This document shows positions 29,805 through 38,537 of a stretch of 64,000 bases of DNA, piece after piece (position 1 is the stretch's first letter; the number at the start of each line of letters is the position of its first letter). Source of the DNA: Streptomyces liangshanensis (lineage in GTDB: Bacteria; Actinomycetota; Actinomycetes; Streptomycetales; Streptomycetaceae); the NCBI RefSeq assembly GCF_011694815.1, contig NZ_CP050177.1, forward strand, positions 1,426,001 to 1,490,000, read 5' to 3'. Both the position numbers and the translations under genes were made by a program. A model generated the notes under the pieces. That model was given only the letters and a program-made list of their open reading frames with translations. It did no database searches and was not told where the DNA came from.

Positions 29805-31211
29805 ATGGAACAGGCCGGAGCAACGGCGGGCGCGACCGGGGACGGCGCAGTCCCGGCCACCGCAGAGACCACCGCAAAGACCACCACGGAACCGCTCCTC
29901 GGCATCGGCGAGCTGAGCACGGCCACCGTGTGGCCCGCGTCCGCCGTCGTCGCCCCCGGCGGGGACATCGCCGTCGCCGGGGTGTCGCTCGCGGAGCTGG
30001 CCGAGCGCTACGGCACCCCCGCGTACGTCCTGGACGAGGACGAGGTCCGGGCCCGCGCCCGGGCGTGGCGCCGGGCCCTCCCGGACGCCGAGGTCGTCTA
30101 CGCGGCCAAGGCCTTCCTCTGCCGGGCCGTCGTGGACTGGGTCGAGGAGGAGGGCCTCGGGCTCGACGTCTGCTCCGCCGGCGAACTGGAGCTGGCCGCC
30201 ACCCGGGGCTTCCCGGCCGACCGGATCGTCCTGCACGGCAACGCCAAGTCCCCGCAGGACCTGCGGACGGCGCTGCGCCTGGGCGTCGGCCGGATCGTCG
30301 TCGACTCCGCCTGCGAGATCGCCAGGATCGCCGCGCAGGTCCCGGGCCCCGATCCGCAGCGGGTGCTGGTCCGGGTGCTGCCCGGCATCGAGGCGGGCGC
30401 GCACGCCAAGGTCCGTACCGGCGCCGAGGGGCAGAAGTTCGGCCTGTCGATCGCGGACGGCGACGCCGCCGACGCGGTCGCCCGGATCCTCGGCCAGTCC
30501 CCGCTGGAACTGGCCGGCCTGCACTGCCACCTGGGCTCCCAGATCACCGACGCGGAACCGTACGCGGAGGCCGTGAGACGGGTCGTGGCGTTCCTGGCCG
30601 ACATCCGGGACCGGCACGGCGTGACCCTGCCCGAGCTGGACCTCGGCGGCGGTTTCGCGGTCGCGTACCTGCCGGGTGATCCGGCCCCCGCGCCCGGCGT
30701 GTACGCGCGCTCGATCACCGAGGCGCTGGCGGAGGCCTGCGCCCGGTACGGTCTGCCGCTCCCCCGGCTGACCGTCGAGCCGGGCCGCTCGATCATGGCG
30801 CAGGCCGGGATCGCGCTGTACCGGGTCCTGGCGGTGAAGCGGACCGGCGGCCGGGTGTTCGTGGCCGTGGACGGCGGGATGAGCGACAACCCCCGCCCCG
30901 CGTTGTACGGCGCCCGGTACACGGTCCGCCGGGTGGGCCGCGCCTCGGCGGCCCCGATGCGCACGGCGACGGTCGTCGGCCGCCACTGCGAGGCGGGCGA
31001 CGTCCTGGCCGAGGCGGTCGAGCTGCCGGAGGACATCCGCGCCGGCGACGTCCTGGCGGTCCCCGCCTCGGGGGCGTACCAGGTGTCGATGGCGTCGGGC
31101 TACAACATGACGGGCCGCCCCCCGGTGATCGCCGTGTCCGCCGGGCGGTCGCGCCTGCTGATACGCCGCGAGACCTTCGAGGACCTGCGTCAACGGGACG
31201 TCGGGCTCTGA
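29805..31211 (+). CDS. lysA: Diaminopimelate decarboxylase-type PLP enzyme
   Basis: The 468-aa fold-type III PLP decarboxylase has the lysine in VVYAAKAFLCRAVV (Lys102), GLDVCSAGELE, HCHLGSQI, the EPGRSI loop (phosphate/substrate contact) and a C-terminal GAYQVSMASGYNMTGRPPVI with the catalytic region. These fit meso-diaminopimelate decarboxylase. The first 40 residues are low-complexity. No other lysine or peptidoglycan genes are nearby, so this could be a second copy or a related amino-acid decarboxylase. The ATG at 29805 follows GGGAGG. Its 3' end overlaps the convergent winged-helix gene by 22 bp. Confidence 0.85.
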   Translation: MEQAGATAGATGDGAVPATAETTAKTTTEPLLGIGELSTATVWPASAVVAPGGDIAVAGVSLAELAERYGTPAYVLDEDEVRARARAWRRALPDAEVVYAAKAFLCRAVVDWVEEEGLGLDVCSAGELELAATRGFPADRIVLHGNAKSPQDLRTALRLGVGRIVVDSACEIARIAAQVPGPDPQRVLVRVLPGIEAGAHAKVRTGAEGQKFGLSIADGDAADAVARILGQSPLELAGLHCHLGSQITDAEPYAEAVRRVVAFLADIRDRHGVTLPELDLGGGFAVAYLPGDPAPAPGVYARSITEALAEACARYGLPLPRLTVEPGRSIMAQAGIALYRVLAVKRTGGRVFVAVDGGMSDNPRPALYGARYTVRRVGRASAAPMRTATVVGRHCEAGDVLAEAVELPEDIRAGDVLAVPASGAYQVSMASGYNMTGRPPVIAVSAGRSRLLIRRETFEDLRQRDVGL

Positions 31212-32365
31212 GGGGAGGGCGGGGGCGCGTCGGCGAACTCCGCGAACCGGATGTCGTGGGTGTCGGCCGGGGCCATCGTGGTGAGCAGGCGTTCGGCCTC
31301 CTCGGTGACCGCCGCGCGGTGCTCGCGGGTGGGTGGCGCGAAGAGCTGGACGGTGAGCGTCGTCCGCGTCGGGCCCTTCCGTCCCGTACCGGCGGTGCCT
31401 TCGTCCAGCCGCCAGATCCCGGCGAGGAATCCGTCGACGAGCAGGGCGCGGTGGGCGGTGTTCCCGTACGAGGCACGGCCCTTGTACGCGGGCGGGATCA
31501 CCCGGCTCCGGTCGGCGTGCGACAACAGCAGGTTGTCGAACTCGGGGAGGAAGCGCGGGGGCGCCGGGGTGTCCTCGTCGGGCCTCGGGGCGTCGGGTAC
31601 GTCGAACAGCTCGACGCCGTTCTCGTCCTGGAAGACGAGCAGGCGCGGCCGCAGGCGCTCGAAGGCGTCCCTGAGGCGGGTGAGGCCCGACCAGACCTGC
31701 ATGTCCTTGACCGAGGCGGGGCCGAAGGCGCCGAGGTAGCGCAGGACGGTGTCGTCGGGCGCGGGGGCCGGCGCGGAGGGCCGGCCGAACCACTTCTCGG
31801 CGGTGGTGAGCGTGACCTGCCCGGCCCGGCCCCACAGTCCGCGCGGGGTCGTCTGCACGAGCGGCAGGAGTCCCCGGGCGGCGACGGTCAGCGCGAACGG
31901 ATCGGCGTCGGGCCAGCGCGCCGCCAGCGCCTCCCGCAGCTCCTTGACGGGCCGGGGGCGCTCCTCGACCAGGTCCCGGCTGAAGGCGGTGAGCCGGTCC
32001 AGGTCCACCCCGGCCAGCCCGGCGCGGAACACCCGCAGCTCCTTCTCGCGCGCGTCCTGGAGGAGCGGGCGCAGGGTCAGGCAGTCGTCGGCGGTGTGGG
32101 TGTGGATGGTCGACCGCATGGTGACCAGCCGGGCGACCTCGCGGGACGCCATCAGGTCCGACAGGTCCCCGGGCGCGAAGTCCGCCAGCCGGGCGGCGAG
32201 CTGGAAGTAGGGCGGCTTGACGTTCTGCGCCTGAAGCCCGAGGAGGTGCCCGACGGCGTCCTTCGCGGACACCCCGACGGCACGGCGAAGCAGGAACTGC
32301 CGCTCCAGGGTGGCGCGATTGAGCGCGCGGGTGCCGAGGACGGGGTGGTCAGCCTTCAGAGCCAC
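31190..32365 (-). CDS. Winged-helix DNA-binding domain protein (HTH_42/AlkX type)
   Basis: The 391-aa protein matches the PF06224 family. ALNRATLERQFLLRRA, GLQAQNVKPPYFQLAARL, MRSTIHTHTADDCLTLRP, FSRDLVEERPRPVKELREAL and the C-terminal GRASYGNTAHRALLVDGFLAGIW are characteristic of this family, some members of which are DNA glycosylases for crosslinks. The GTG at 32365 is the most reasonable start because upstream in-frame sequence runs into an intergenic repeat. No strong RBS is seen, so the start is uncertain. Its 3' end overlaps lysA. Confidence 0.8.
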   Translation of the reverse strand: MALKADHPVLGTRALNRATLERQFLLRRAVGVSAKDAVGHLLGLQAQNVKPPYFQLAARLADFAPGDLSDLMASREVARLVTMRSTIHTHTADDCLTLRPLLQDAREKELRVFRAGLAGVDLDRLTAFSRDLVEERPRPVKELREALAARWPDADPFALTVAARGLLPLVQTTPRGLWGRAGQVTLTTAEKWFGRPSAPAPAPDDTVLRYLGAFGPASVKDMQVWSGLTRLRDAFERLRPRLLVFQDENGVELFDVPDAPRPDEDTPAPPRFLPEFDNLLLSHADRSRVIPPAYKGRASYGNTAHRALLVDGFLAGIWRLDEGTAGTGRKGPTRTTLTVQLFAPPTREHRAAVTEEAERLLTTMAPADTHDIRFAEFADAPPPSPQSPTSR

Positions 32366-32374
32366 GCGGCAATT

Positions 32375-32410
32375 CAAGCCCGTCCGACGTTCGAGGACAA
32401 CAGTGACCCG
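32375..32410. repeat. Dispersed Streptomyces-type intergenic repeat, copy A
   Basis: A 36-nt copy with core GCCCGTCCGACGTTCGAGGA. It is 60 bp from copy B and shares 33 of 36 bases with it. Confidence 0.8.
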
Positions 32411-32434
32411 CGCGGACCCACCGGCCGGACAAAC

Positions 32435-32470
32435 CAAGCCCGTCCGGCGATTGAGGACAACAGTGACCCG
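32435..32470. repeat. Dispersed intergenic repeat, copy B
   Basis: A 36-nt copy with the consensus core GCCCGTCCGGCGATTGAGGA followed by CAACAGTGACCCG, as in copy A. Confidence 0.85.
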
Positions 32471-32538
32471 CAGCAGTCACCGCCCGCACAGACCCCCCGG
32501 GCGCGGGAGAGCACACCCACGCCCGGGGAGGGCAACAA

Positions 32539-33426
32539 CTATGCCCGCCGCGACGGACGCGTCAGCGAATACCCGCCGATACCCGCCAGCGCACCCAGCA
32601 CCCCGCCGGCCACAGTCCAGACCCACCGGTCCGACCACCACCCGGAGGCCCACCCGTCCGACGGCTCACTCGCCACCGCCGCCGCGGACGGCTCGTCGTC
32701 CGACCCGTCCCCGTCCGCGTCGGCGAGCGCGGCGCTCGCCGTCAGCGGCACCGCGAGCCCGCCCCCGACCGCCTCCGCGCCGCCGCGGTCGGAGACCGCC
32801 GCGCCGACCGAGACCCGTACCGGCAGCCCCAGGTCCTCCTCCTGCGCGTTCACGACGGTCAGGCGTACGTAGTAGCTCCCCGGCAGCGGATCGTTCGACC
32901 AGGGCTCGGCCCAGGCCCGTACCGTCCGCAGCGTGCAGCGCAGCTCCAGCGTGTCGGCGTCGGCCGAGACCGCGCGGGTCGCCGCGCCGTACACGCACGG
33001 CTGGTGACGCCGCAGCCCGTCGTACACGTCCACCTGCCAGGTCGCCGAGCCCTTCCGCGTGGCCGAGTCGGGCAGCGTGACCTTCGCGCTGACGGTGGCG
33101 CGCTGTCCCGTGTCGACCGGGAACACCCAGTACAGGTAGTCGCCCGTGGAGGCGTCCGCGGTCGCCTCCTGGCCGGGCCGGAAGCCGGTGGCGGTACGGA
33201 ACGACGTACCGGCCTCCGTGGGCCCGTCGCCCGAGCCGTCCGAGGACGACGGCGACGGGGTGGGCGTGTCGTCGGCGAGGGCCGGCCCCGCCGTGGTCAG
33301 CAGCGCCCCCGCCGCCAGCAGTGAACCGGCCAGGAGTCCTCCGGCGCGGACGGACATCGCGCGGAGACGACCAGGAGCACCTGAAGTGCCGGGGGTTCCG
33401 GGGGTGTCGAGCATGGTGCTTCGCAT
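32539..33426 (-). CDS. Secreted, C-terminally anchored protein partner of the VWA protein
   Basis: The 295-aa protein has a signal peptide (LLAGSLLAAGALLTTAGPALA), a Ser/Thr/Asp-rich linker, an all-beta extracellular domain (YLYWVFPVDTGQRATVSAKV to VRVSVGAAVS), a low-complexity Ala/Asp stretch and one C-terminal TM helix (WVWTVAGGVLGALAGIGGYSL) with a basic tail. The ATG lies 8 nt after GGAGG and overlaps the stop of the upstream VWA gene (TGATG), so the two are translationally coupled. No enzymatic motif is seen. Both partners share the same outside-in topology, and a surface complex is likely. Confidence 0.75.
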   Translation of the reverse strand: MRSTMLDTPGTPGTSGAPGRLRAMSVRAGGLLAGSLLAAGALLTTAGPALADDTPTPSPSSSDGSGDGPTEAGTSFRTATGFRPGQEATADASTGDYLYWVFPVDTGQRATVSAKVTLPDSATRKGSATWQVDVYDGLRRHQPCVYGAATRAVSADADTLELRCTLRTVRAWAEPWSNDPLPGSYYVRLTVVNAQEEDLGLPVRVSVGAAVSDRGGAEAVGGGLAVPLTASAALADADGDGSDDEPSAAAVASEPSDGWASGWWSDRWVWTVAGGVLGALAGIGGYSLTRPSRRA

Positions 33427-34691
33427 CAGTTGGTCCTCCATACGGCGACGCGCCAGCGTGAGACCCAGCCCCAGAGCAGGCCGGCGACCAGTCCGGTGAG
33501 GACCAGCACGCCGAGCAGCCACCAGCCGCGGCCGAGACCGAACGCGGCGACGTCGGACGGCTCGTCGGGCGAGTCCACGATCTGGATGGTCAGTTCGACG
33601 GGCAGGCCCGGGGTGGTCTTGACGGAGTCGGGCGCCGAGAAGGAGTTGCTGACCTGGACGCAGACGACCTCGGCGGCGGACGCCGCGTCGTCGTCGGCCT
33701 CCGGCCTGGGGTAGCGCAGCCCGGTCGAGATGACGTCGGTACGCCCGTCCCCCGCCTCGGAGCCGCGGACGATCTCCCGGCCGTGGACGGTCACCGCGCG
33801 CAGGAGCACGCCGTAGTCCCGGTCGACGGCACGGTCCGCGGCGACGCTCACGGAGGCGCGCAGTTCCTGCCCGGGCGAGACGTTCACGCGGTACCAGCGG
33901 TGCTCGGAGAACTTCTCGCGGTCGCTGTAGAGGCCGGCCTTCAGCTCGGGCGCGCCGGCGCAGCGCGCGGCCCCCTCGGTCGCCACGGGGGTGACCACGG
34001 GGTCGGCGGCGCGGTCGACCAACTGGGTTACACGGCCGGAGAGTTCGTCGGTGTGCTGGACCGAGGTGTAGGTGCCGCCGGTGGCCTCGGCGATGCAGGT
34101 CAGCTGCCGCCTGGTCTTGGCGTCGGGCACCAGGCCCAGCGTGTCGATGACGAGGTGGATGCCCTTGGCGGCGATCTCGCGGGCCACCTCGCAGGGGTCG
34201 AGCGGCGCGCAGGTGTCCTCGCCGTCGGTGATGAGGACGATACGGCGGGTCGCGTCACCGCCTTCGAGATCCTTGGCCGCGCCGAGCAGGGCGGGGCCGA
34301 TCGGGGTCCAGCCGGTCGGGGCGAGGGTGGCGACCGCGGTCTTCGCCTCGGTGCGGTCGAGCGGGCCGACGGGGTAGAGCTGCGCGGTGTCCTCGCAGCC
34401 GACCTTCTTGTCCTTCCCCGGATAGTTGGCGCCCAGGGTACGGATGCCCAGTTCGACTTCCTGGGGCACCGCGTCCAGCACCTCGTTGAAGGCCTGCTTC
34501 GCGGCCGCCATCCGGGACTGTCCGTCGATGTCCCGGGCCCGCATCGAGCCGCTCACATCGAGGACGAGGTCGACCTTGGGGGCCGGCTTCCCGCTCGGTT
34601 CGTCCGCGGAGGCGGCGGGAGGGAAGAGCCCTACGGCCAGGGTGGCCACCAGACCGCACAAGGCGGCTGCCGACCGTTTACTTATGATCAT
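33426..34691 (-). CDS. Secreted VWA-domain membrane-anchored protein
   Basis: The 421-aa protein has a signal peptide (residues about 1-29), then a von Willebrand factor A domain with the MIDAS motif DVSGS in VDLVLDVSGSMRARDIDGQSRM. GWTPIGPALLGA and LITDGEDTCAPLDPCEV complete the metal site. A beta-rich segment follows, then a C-terminal TM helix (WWLLGVLVLTGLVAGLLWGWV) and a short cationic tail. VWA domains of this kind bind protein ligands via Mg2+. The start at 34691 lacks a clear Shine-Dalgarno sequence. It is the first gene of the two-gene operon with the next protein, and divergent from a lactonase. Confidence 0.82.
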   Translation of the reverse strand: MIISKRSAAALCGLVATLAVGLFPPAASADEPSGKPAPKVDLVLDVSGSMRARDIDGQSRMAAAKQAFNEVLDAVPQEVELGIRTLGANYPGKDKKVGCEDTAQLYPVGPLDRTEAKTAVATLAPTGWTPIGPALLGAAKDLEGGDATRRIVLITDGEDTCAPLDPCEVAREIAAKGIHLVIDTLGLVPDAKTRRQLTCIAEATGGTYTSVQHTDELSGRVTQLVDRAADPVVTPVATEGAARCAGAPELKAGLYSDREKFSEHRWYRVNVSPGQELRASVSVAADRAVDRDYGVLLRAVTVHGREIVRGSEAGDGRTDVISTGLRYPRPEADDDAASAAEVVCVQVSNSFSAPDSVKTTPGLPVELTIQIVDSPDEPSDVAAFGLGRGWWLLGVLVLTGLVAGLLWGWVSRWRVAVWRTN

Positions 34692-34734
34692 CGCCGGATG
34701 ATAGTGAGAATAGCCCAGGGAGCCAAACGGGAAC

Positions 34735-34759
34735 TGACATCCCGTCAATTGACATCCCG
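34735..34759. repeat. 10-bp direct repeats in the VWA/lactonase intergenic region
   Basis: TGACATCCCG occurs at 34735-34744 and again at 34750-34759, 15 bp apart. TGTGA-G-TCACA lies further on at 34812-34822. One or both may be operators for the divergent genes. Confidence 0.4.
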
Positions 34760-34904
34760 ACCCCCGATGTGGGGAGGGTCCTCTTGTCGCAGGGGCCCTG
34801 CCAGGTCACTGTGTGAGTCACAGACGCCCCATACGTCACATGGGCCCATCCCTACATCGCCACATCACCACATCCCCCCACTCCCCACACCTGAGGTGAC
34901 CGGT

Positions 34905-36158
34905 ATGAGCAGCAGAAGCACGGGATCGGCAACGGACTCCGGGGGCGGGGGCGGCCTGAGCCGCCGCCGCTTCGTGGGTGTGCTCGCCGCGACCTCGGCG
35001 GTGGCGGCCGTGCCCGCGACCGCGGGAGCCGCCGCGCCGCTCCCGACCGCGTCCCCGGCCCCCGTGGCCCCCGCGGCCCGGGCCACGCCCGTTCCCACCC
35101 CCGCCGCCCCGCGCGCCGCCACCCGCCGGCTCTTCCTCGGGACGTACACCTCGTCGCCGGGCGGCGGCACCGGTGTCGGCCTGGCCACCTACGACTCGGC
35201 GACCGGCTCCATCACGGGCACGGGGACGCTCAAGGGCGTCCCGGACCCCTCGTACCTGGCGATCCACCCGGACGGGCGCACGCTGTTCGCCGTCGACGAG
35301 CAGCAGGCCGGCAAGGTCACGGCGATCGCCCTGGCGGACAACGGCCGGCACACCGTCCTCGGCAGCCGCTCCACCGGGGGCGCCGGTCCCACGCACCTGT
35401 CGGTGCACCCGAGCGGCCAGTGGCTGCTGGTCGCCAACTACACGTCGGGCAGCGTGGCCGTGCTGCCCGTCCAGGCGTCGGGCGCGCTCGGCGAGCGTAC
35501 GGCGCTGGTCACGCACTCCACCCCGCCGCCGGGCCCCGGCCAGGGCGGCCCGCACGCCCACCAGATCGTCACCTCGCCGGACGGCGGCCACGTGCTCGCG
35601 GTCGACCTGGGCAACGACACCGTGTACACGTACCGCCTCGACGTGGGGACGGGCGCGCTGACCCGCGTCTCGTACGCGCGGCTGCGGCCCGGCGCGGGTC
35701 CCCGGCACCTGACCTTCCACCCGTCGGGCACCTTCGCCTACCTCGCCAACGAGCTGGACAACTCCGTGGTCGTCTGCGCGTACGACCCCGGGACCGGCCA
35801 ACTCACCCCCGGGGAGCCGCAGTCGACGGGCACCACCGGCAACACACGCAGCTACCCGGCGGAGTTGGTGGTCACCGACAACGGCGCCTTCGCCTATCTC
35901 GCCAACCGCGGGCACAACAGCCTGGCCCGGTACGCGATCGAGGCCGACGGCGCCGAGCTGCGGCTGCTCGACACCGTGCCGGTCGGCGGCGACTACCCGC
36001 GGCAGATCGCGCTCTCCCCGGGCGGGGAGCTGCTGTTCGCCGCGAACCAGCGGTCGAACTCGGTGACGGTCTTCGACGTGGACCAGGTGACCGGTGAACT
36101 GCGCTCCGCGGGAGCCCCGTTCACCTCGCCGGTCGCGGTGTGCGCCCTGCCGCTGTGA
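34905..36158 (+). CDS. Tat-exported lactonase-family beta-propeller
   Basis: The 417-aa protein has a twin-arginine signal (SRRRFVGVLAATSAVAAVPATA, residues about 18-39) and an Ala/Pro linker. A seven-bladed propeller of the 6-phosphogluconolactonase-like family (PF10282) follows. Repeated blade motifs such as YLAIHPDGRTLFAV, THLSVHPSGQWLLVANY, HQIVTSPDGGHVLAVDLG and RHLTFHPSGTFAYLANE are clear. Exported members act on lactones or muconolactone-like substrates, or have unknown roles. The ATG at 34905 follows GAGGTG. Its 3' end overlaps the convergent GH9 gene by 38 bp. Confidence 0.85.
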   Translation: MSSRSTGSATDSGGGGGLSRRRFVGVLAATSAVAAVPATAGAAAPLPTASPAPVAPAARATPVPTPAAPRAATRRLFLGTYTSSPGGGTGVGLATYDSATGSITGTGTLKGVPDPSYLAIHPDGRTLFAVDEQQAGKVTAIALADNGRHTVLGSRSTGGAGPTHLSVHPSGQWLLVANYTSGSVAVLPVQASGALGERTALVTHSTPPPGPGQGGPHAHQIVTSPDGGHVLAVDLGNDTVYTYRLDVGTGALTRVSYARLRPGAGPRHLTFHPSGTFAYLANELDNSVVVCAYDPGTGQLTPGEPQSTGTTGNTRSYPAELVVTDNGAFAYLANRGHNSLARYAIEADGAELRLLDTVPVGGDYPRQIALSPGGELLFAANQRSNSVTVFDVDQVTGELRSAGAPFTSPVAVCALPL

Positions 36159-38115
36159 TCGCGGCGGGTGCCGCGGACCGGGGTGTCCGCGGCACCCGTA
36201 CCGCCGCCTCGGCTCCCGCGTCGGCCTCCGACCCGGCCGCCGTCCTGGCGACTGCCAGATCCGGGGTCGTCAGCTCCAGGTAGGTGGCGGCCCAGACCAG
36301 CGGCGCGTTCCAGTTGACGGTGTTCTCCTTGGAGCCCCAGGCGGCGGGGGCGGTGCCGGGACCCGCGTACGACTTGGCGGCGGGGCGGCCGGTGGGGGTG
36401 GCGGTGTCGTTGATGAGCGTGCTGTTGGGACCGCCGGACAGCCAGCCCCGGGGGTACGGTGTCGCCGGGTAGCGCCCCCAGGCGAGCCGGTCGTGCAGGT
36501 CGGTCTCGTGGTACGCGCCGTACCCGGTGACGTACGACAGGCGCATCGCGTTGGCGCCCATCAGGTAGTCCATGGAGCGGTGCATGGCCCGGAGCGCGCG
36601 GGGGTCGGCGGTGAGGTCGTAGTCGGTGCCGAGCAGCAACATGCGGTTGACGACCGCGGAGTTGGAGCCCCAGGGGTACGGTCCGCTCCCCGGGATCGGC
36701 GCCGGGTAGCCCTCGGCGTCCAGCACCGCGATCACCTCGTCGCAGAACGCCTTGAGGCGCCCGCGCATCGCGGTGAGATCGGCGGCGGGCAGGTCGTTGT
36801 CCACGGCGAGCAGGGAGAGCGTTCCGAGGGGGGCGACGTCGGCCCAGCTGAAGTCGGTGATGGTGCCGTAGTGCGGGGAGCCGGTGACGGCCTTGCGGTA
36901 CGGCTCCGCGCTCCCCTTGTCCTCTCCGCTCCGGGCGCGGCGCTGGGCGGTGAGGAACAGCTCGGCGGCGGCCGCGTAACGGTCGTCGTCGTTCCCGGGG
37001 TCCGGGTAGTCGCCCCCGCCCACGGCGTCGGGGGTGGTGTCGGTGTAGTCGACGTCGGGGGCGGCCTCGGCGCGCTTCCACGCCTCCTGGGCCGACGCCC
37101 AGAGCCGGTCGGCGCGGGCCGGGTCGAAGGGCCGGAGCACGCGCGCGAGTTGGGCGTCGGTACGGGCCACGGCGTAGGTGGCGTTCGTGGACGGGCCCAT
37201 CGCCGAACGGGGCTCGGCGTTCTCGGCGGCGACGTCGTGGACGGGGAAGGCGCTCCAGCGGTGGTTGTGCACCTTGTGCGAGGCGAGGCCGGACGCGGGG
37301 AGCATCCCGGACAGGAAGCGTGAGCCGTACTCCACCTCGTCGAGGAGGTCGGGGCGGCCGTTGCGCCGTTCGGGGATCCTGAGGGTGGAGTCGCCGTGGA
37401 CGGTGGGGCGGCGTTCGTAGAGGTTCATCAGGGTCCACGCGGCGATGGCGTGGTTGACGGGGTAGATCCCGAAGTCCCCGGCGTCGGCCCAGGACTGGGC
37501 GACGTTCAGCCGCTGCTTCCCGCACCAGTCCTCGTAACAGGGGACGGAACTGTCGCCCGGGTGCAGCGCGTCGTGGGCGTGGGCGGGGCTCTGGAGGTGG
37601 CGGGCGAGGACGGGGGTGCCGAGGCGGTGGAAGTAGAAGTACTGCATGGCCTCGCGGGCGAGGTGCGGGTAGAGGGGGGTGTCGGCGACGACAAAGGGAA
37701 CGCTGCTGCCGCCCCGGCCGTCACCGTCGCCCTCACCTCCGCTCTCGTCCCCGCCGACGGTGAGGCGGTACGTCCCCGGTCTGGTCACGGCGGAGAAGTC
37801 GGCCCGGTGCACGTGGTCGCCGGACGCGCGGTCCGTGCCGTGGATCCGGGTGGTCCCGGTGGCCACGACCTTGCCCCGCGTGGTGTCGGTGAGCCGCCAG
37901 GCGAGCGGGGTGGTGCGGGCGGACACGACGGTGGCGATCTTGTCGGCCCCCGCGAGGTAGCCGATCTGGTTCACCCGAACGGGACTGGGATCGGCAAACC
38001 CCCGGACGCCCGACTGCGCGGCGGCGTGGCCGGACCCCAGGGCGGCAGGCAGCGCGGTGGCGGCGACGGCGAGCGCCACGAGGGTGGCGCGGGTCGGGCG
38101 GGACGGGGACAGCAT
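36121..38115 (-). CDS. Secreted GH9 endoglucanase
   Basis: The 664-aa protein has a signal peptide (about residues 1-33), an N-terminal Ig-like CelD_N module (VRVNQIGYLAGADKIATVVS to FVVADT) and a GH9 (alpha/alpha)6 catalytic domain. The nucleophile-side DAGD is at 211-214 (SWADAGDFGIYPV). The C-terminal general-acid region is KENTVNWNAPLVWA, with YGAYHETDLHDRLAW just before it. A disulfide-like CYEDWC lies near 193-198. The ATG at 38115 has GAGGGAG upstream. The C-terminal 40 residues are low-complexity. The substrate is probably cellulose or another beta-glucan. The 3' end overlaps the lactonase gene. Confidence 0.9.
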   Translation of the reverse strand: MLSPSRPTRATLVALAVAATALPAALGSGHAAAQSGVRGFADPSPVRVNQIGYLAGADKIATVVSARTTPLAWRLTDTTRGKVVATGTTRIHGTDRASGDHVHRADFSAVTRPGTYRLTVGGDESGGEGDGDGRGGSSVPFVVADTPLYPHLAREAMQYFYFHRLGTPVLARHLQSPAHAHDALHPGDSSVPCYEDWCGKQRLNVAQSWADAGDFGIYPVNHAIAAWTLMNLYERRPTVHGDSTLRIPERRNGRPDLLDEVEYGSRFLSGMLPASGLASHKVHNHRWSAFPVHDVAAENAEPRSAMGPSTNATYAVARTDAQLARVLRPFDPARADRLWASAQEAWKRAEAAPDVDYTDTTPDAVGGGDYPDPGNDDDRYAAAAELFLTAQRRARSGEDKGSAEPYRKAVTGSPHYGTITDFSWADVAPLGTLSLLAVDNDLPAADLTAMRGRLKAFCDEVIAVLDAEGYPAPIPGSGPYPWGSNSAVVNRMLLLGTDYDLTADPRALRAMHRSMDYLMGANAMRLSYVTGYGAYHETDLHDRLAWGRYPATPYPRGWLSGGPNSTLINDTATPTGRPAAKSYAGPGTAPAAWGSKENTVNWNAPLVWAATYLELTTPDLAVARTAAGSEADAGAEAAVRVPRTPRSAAPAAITAAGRTPRPAR

Positions 38116-38202
38116 GGGCGGCTCCCTCGTACGGACCGGCGAGGGCACATAGTAGAACAAAACGACCGGCTGCCCTGCGGCGCGACACGAGGTACGCGCT
38201 TC

Positions 38203-38226
38203 GTCCTCAATCGCCGGACGGGCTCG
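38203..38226. repeat. Dispersed intergenic repeat, copy C (inverted)
   Basis: An inverted copy of the GCCCGTCCGGCGATTGAGGA core, 24 nt long, in the GH9 upstream region. Confidence 0.85.
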
Positions 38227-38447
38227 ATGGTGCCCGCTGCGGGCCGTCTTTCGACTGCGGGTTGTCGCCGGGGGTCGGGCAGGGGCCGCGTCCTGCACTG
38301 CATGTTTTACGTCGCGCGCAACCAGTTGCCTTGATTAACCCCCGTCACGCGACACAAAACACGCTCTACGTTCCGGACACGACCCCTACCCGCCCCCCTT
38401 CCAGGCGCACGCCCAAACAACCCGACCCGCCCCGGGTCTTGTTCTTT

Positions 38448-38481
38448 CAGCCCGTCCGGCGCTTGAGGACATCTTTGACCG
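38448..38481. repeat. Dispersed intergenic repeat, copy D
   Basis: A 34-nt copy, GCCCGTCCGGCGCTTGAGGA core, followed by ATCTTTGACCG in place of the ACAACAGTGACCCG tail of copies A and B. Confidence 0.8.
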
Positions 38482-38510
38482 CAACGGTCCCGCCCGACCG
38501 CAACCCCCTC

Positions 38511-38533
38511 CAGCCCGTCCGGCGATTGAGGAC
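38511..38533. repeat. Dispersed intergenic repeat, copy E
   Basis: A 23-nt copy with the exact consensus core, ending 5 bp before the xdhC stop. Confidence 0.85.
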
Positions 38534-38537
38534 GTCG

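Larger units (their letters stand above)
38116..38537. other. Gene-free region with three intergenic repeat copies
   Basis: This 422-nt gap between the GH9 start and the xdhC stop holds repeat copies C, D and E. About 300 nt of comparatively AT-containing sequence around 38290-38400 shows no ORF with GC-rich third positions. The GH9 promoter must lie near 38120-38180. Confidence 0.6.

Noticed and set aside
36121..38298. An extended N-terminus for the GH9 enzyme beyond 38115.
   Set aside because: The upstream in-frame sequence runs into repeat copy C and has no signal peptide; the ATG at 38115 has an RBS and starts a clear signal peptide.
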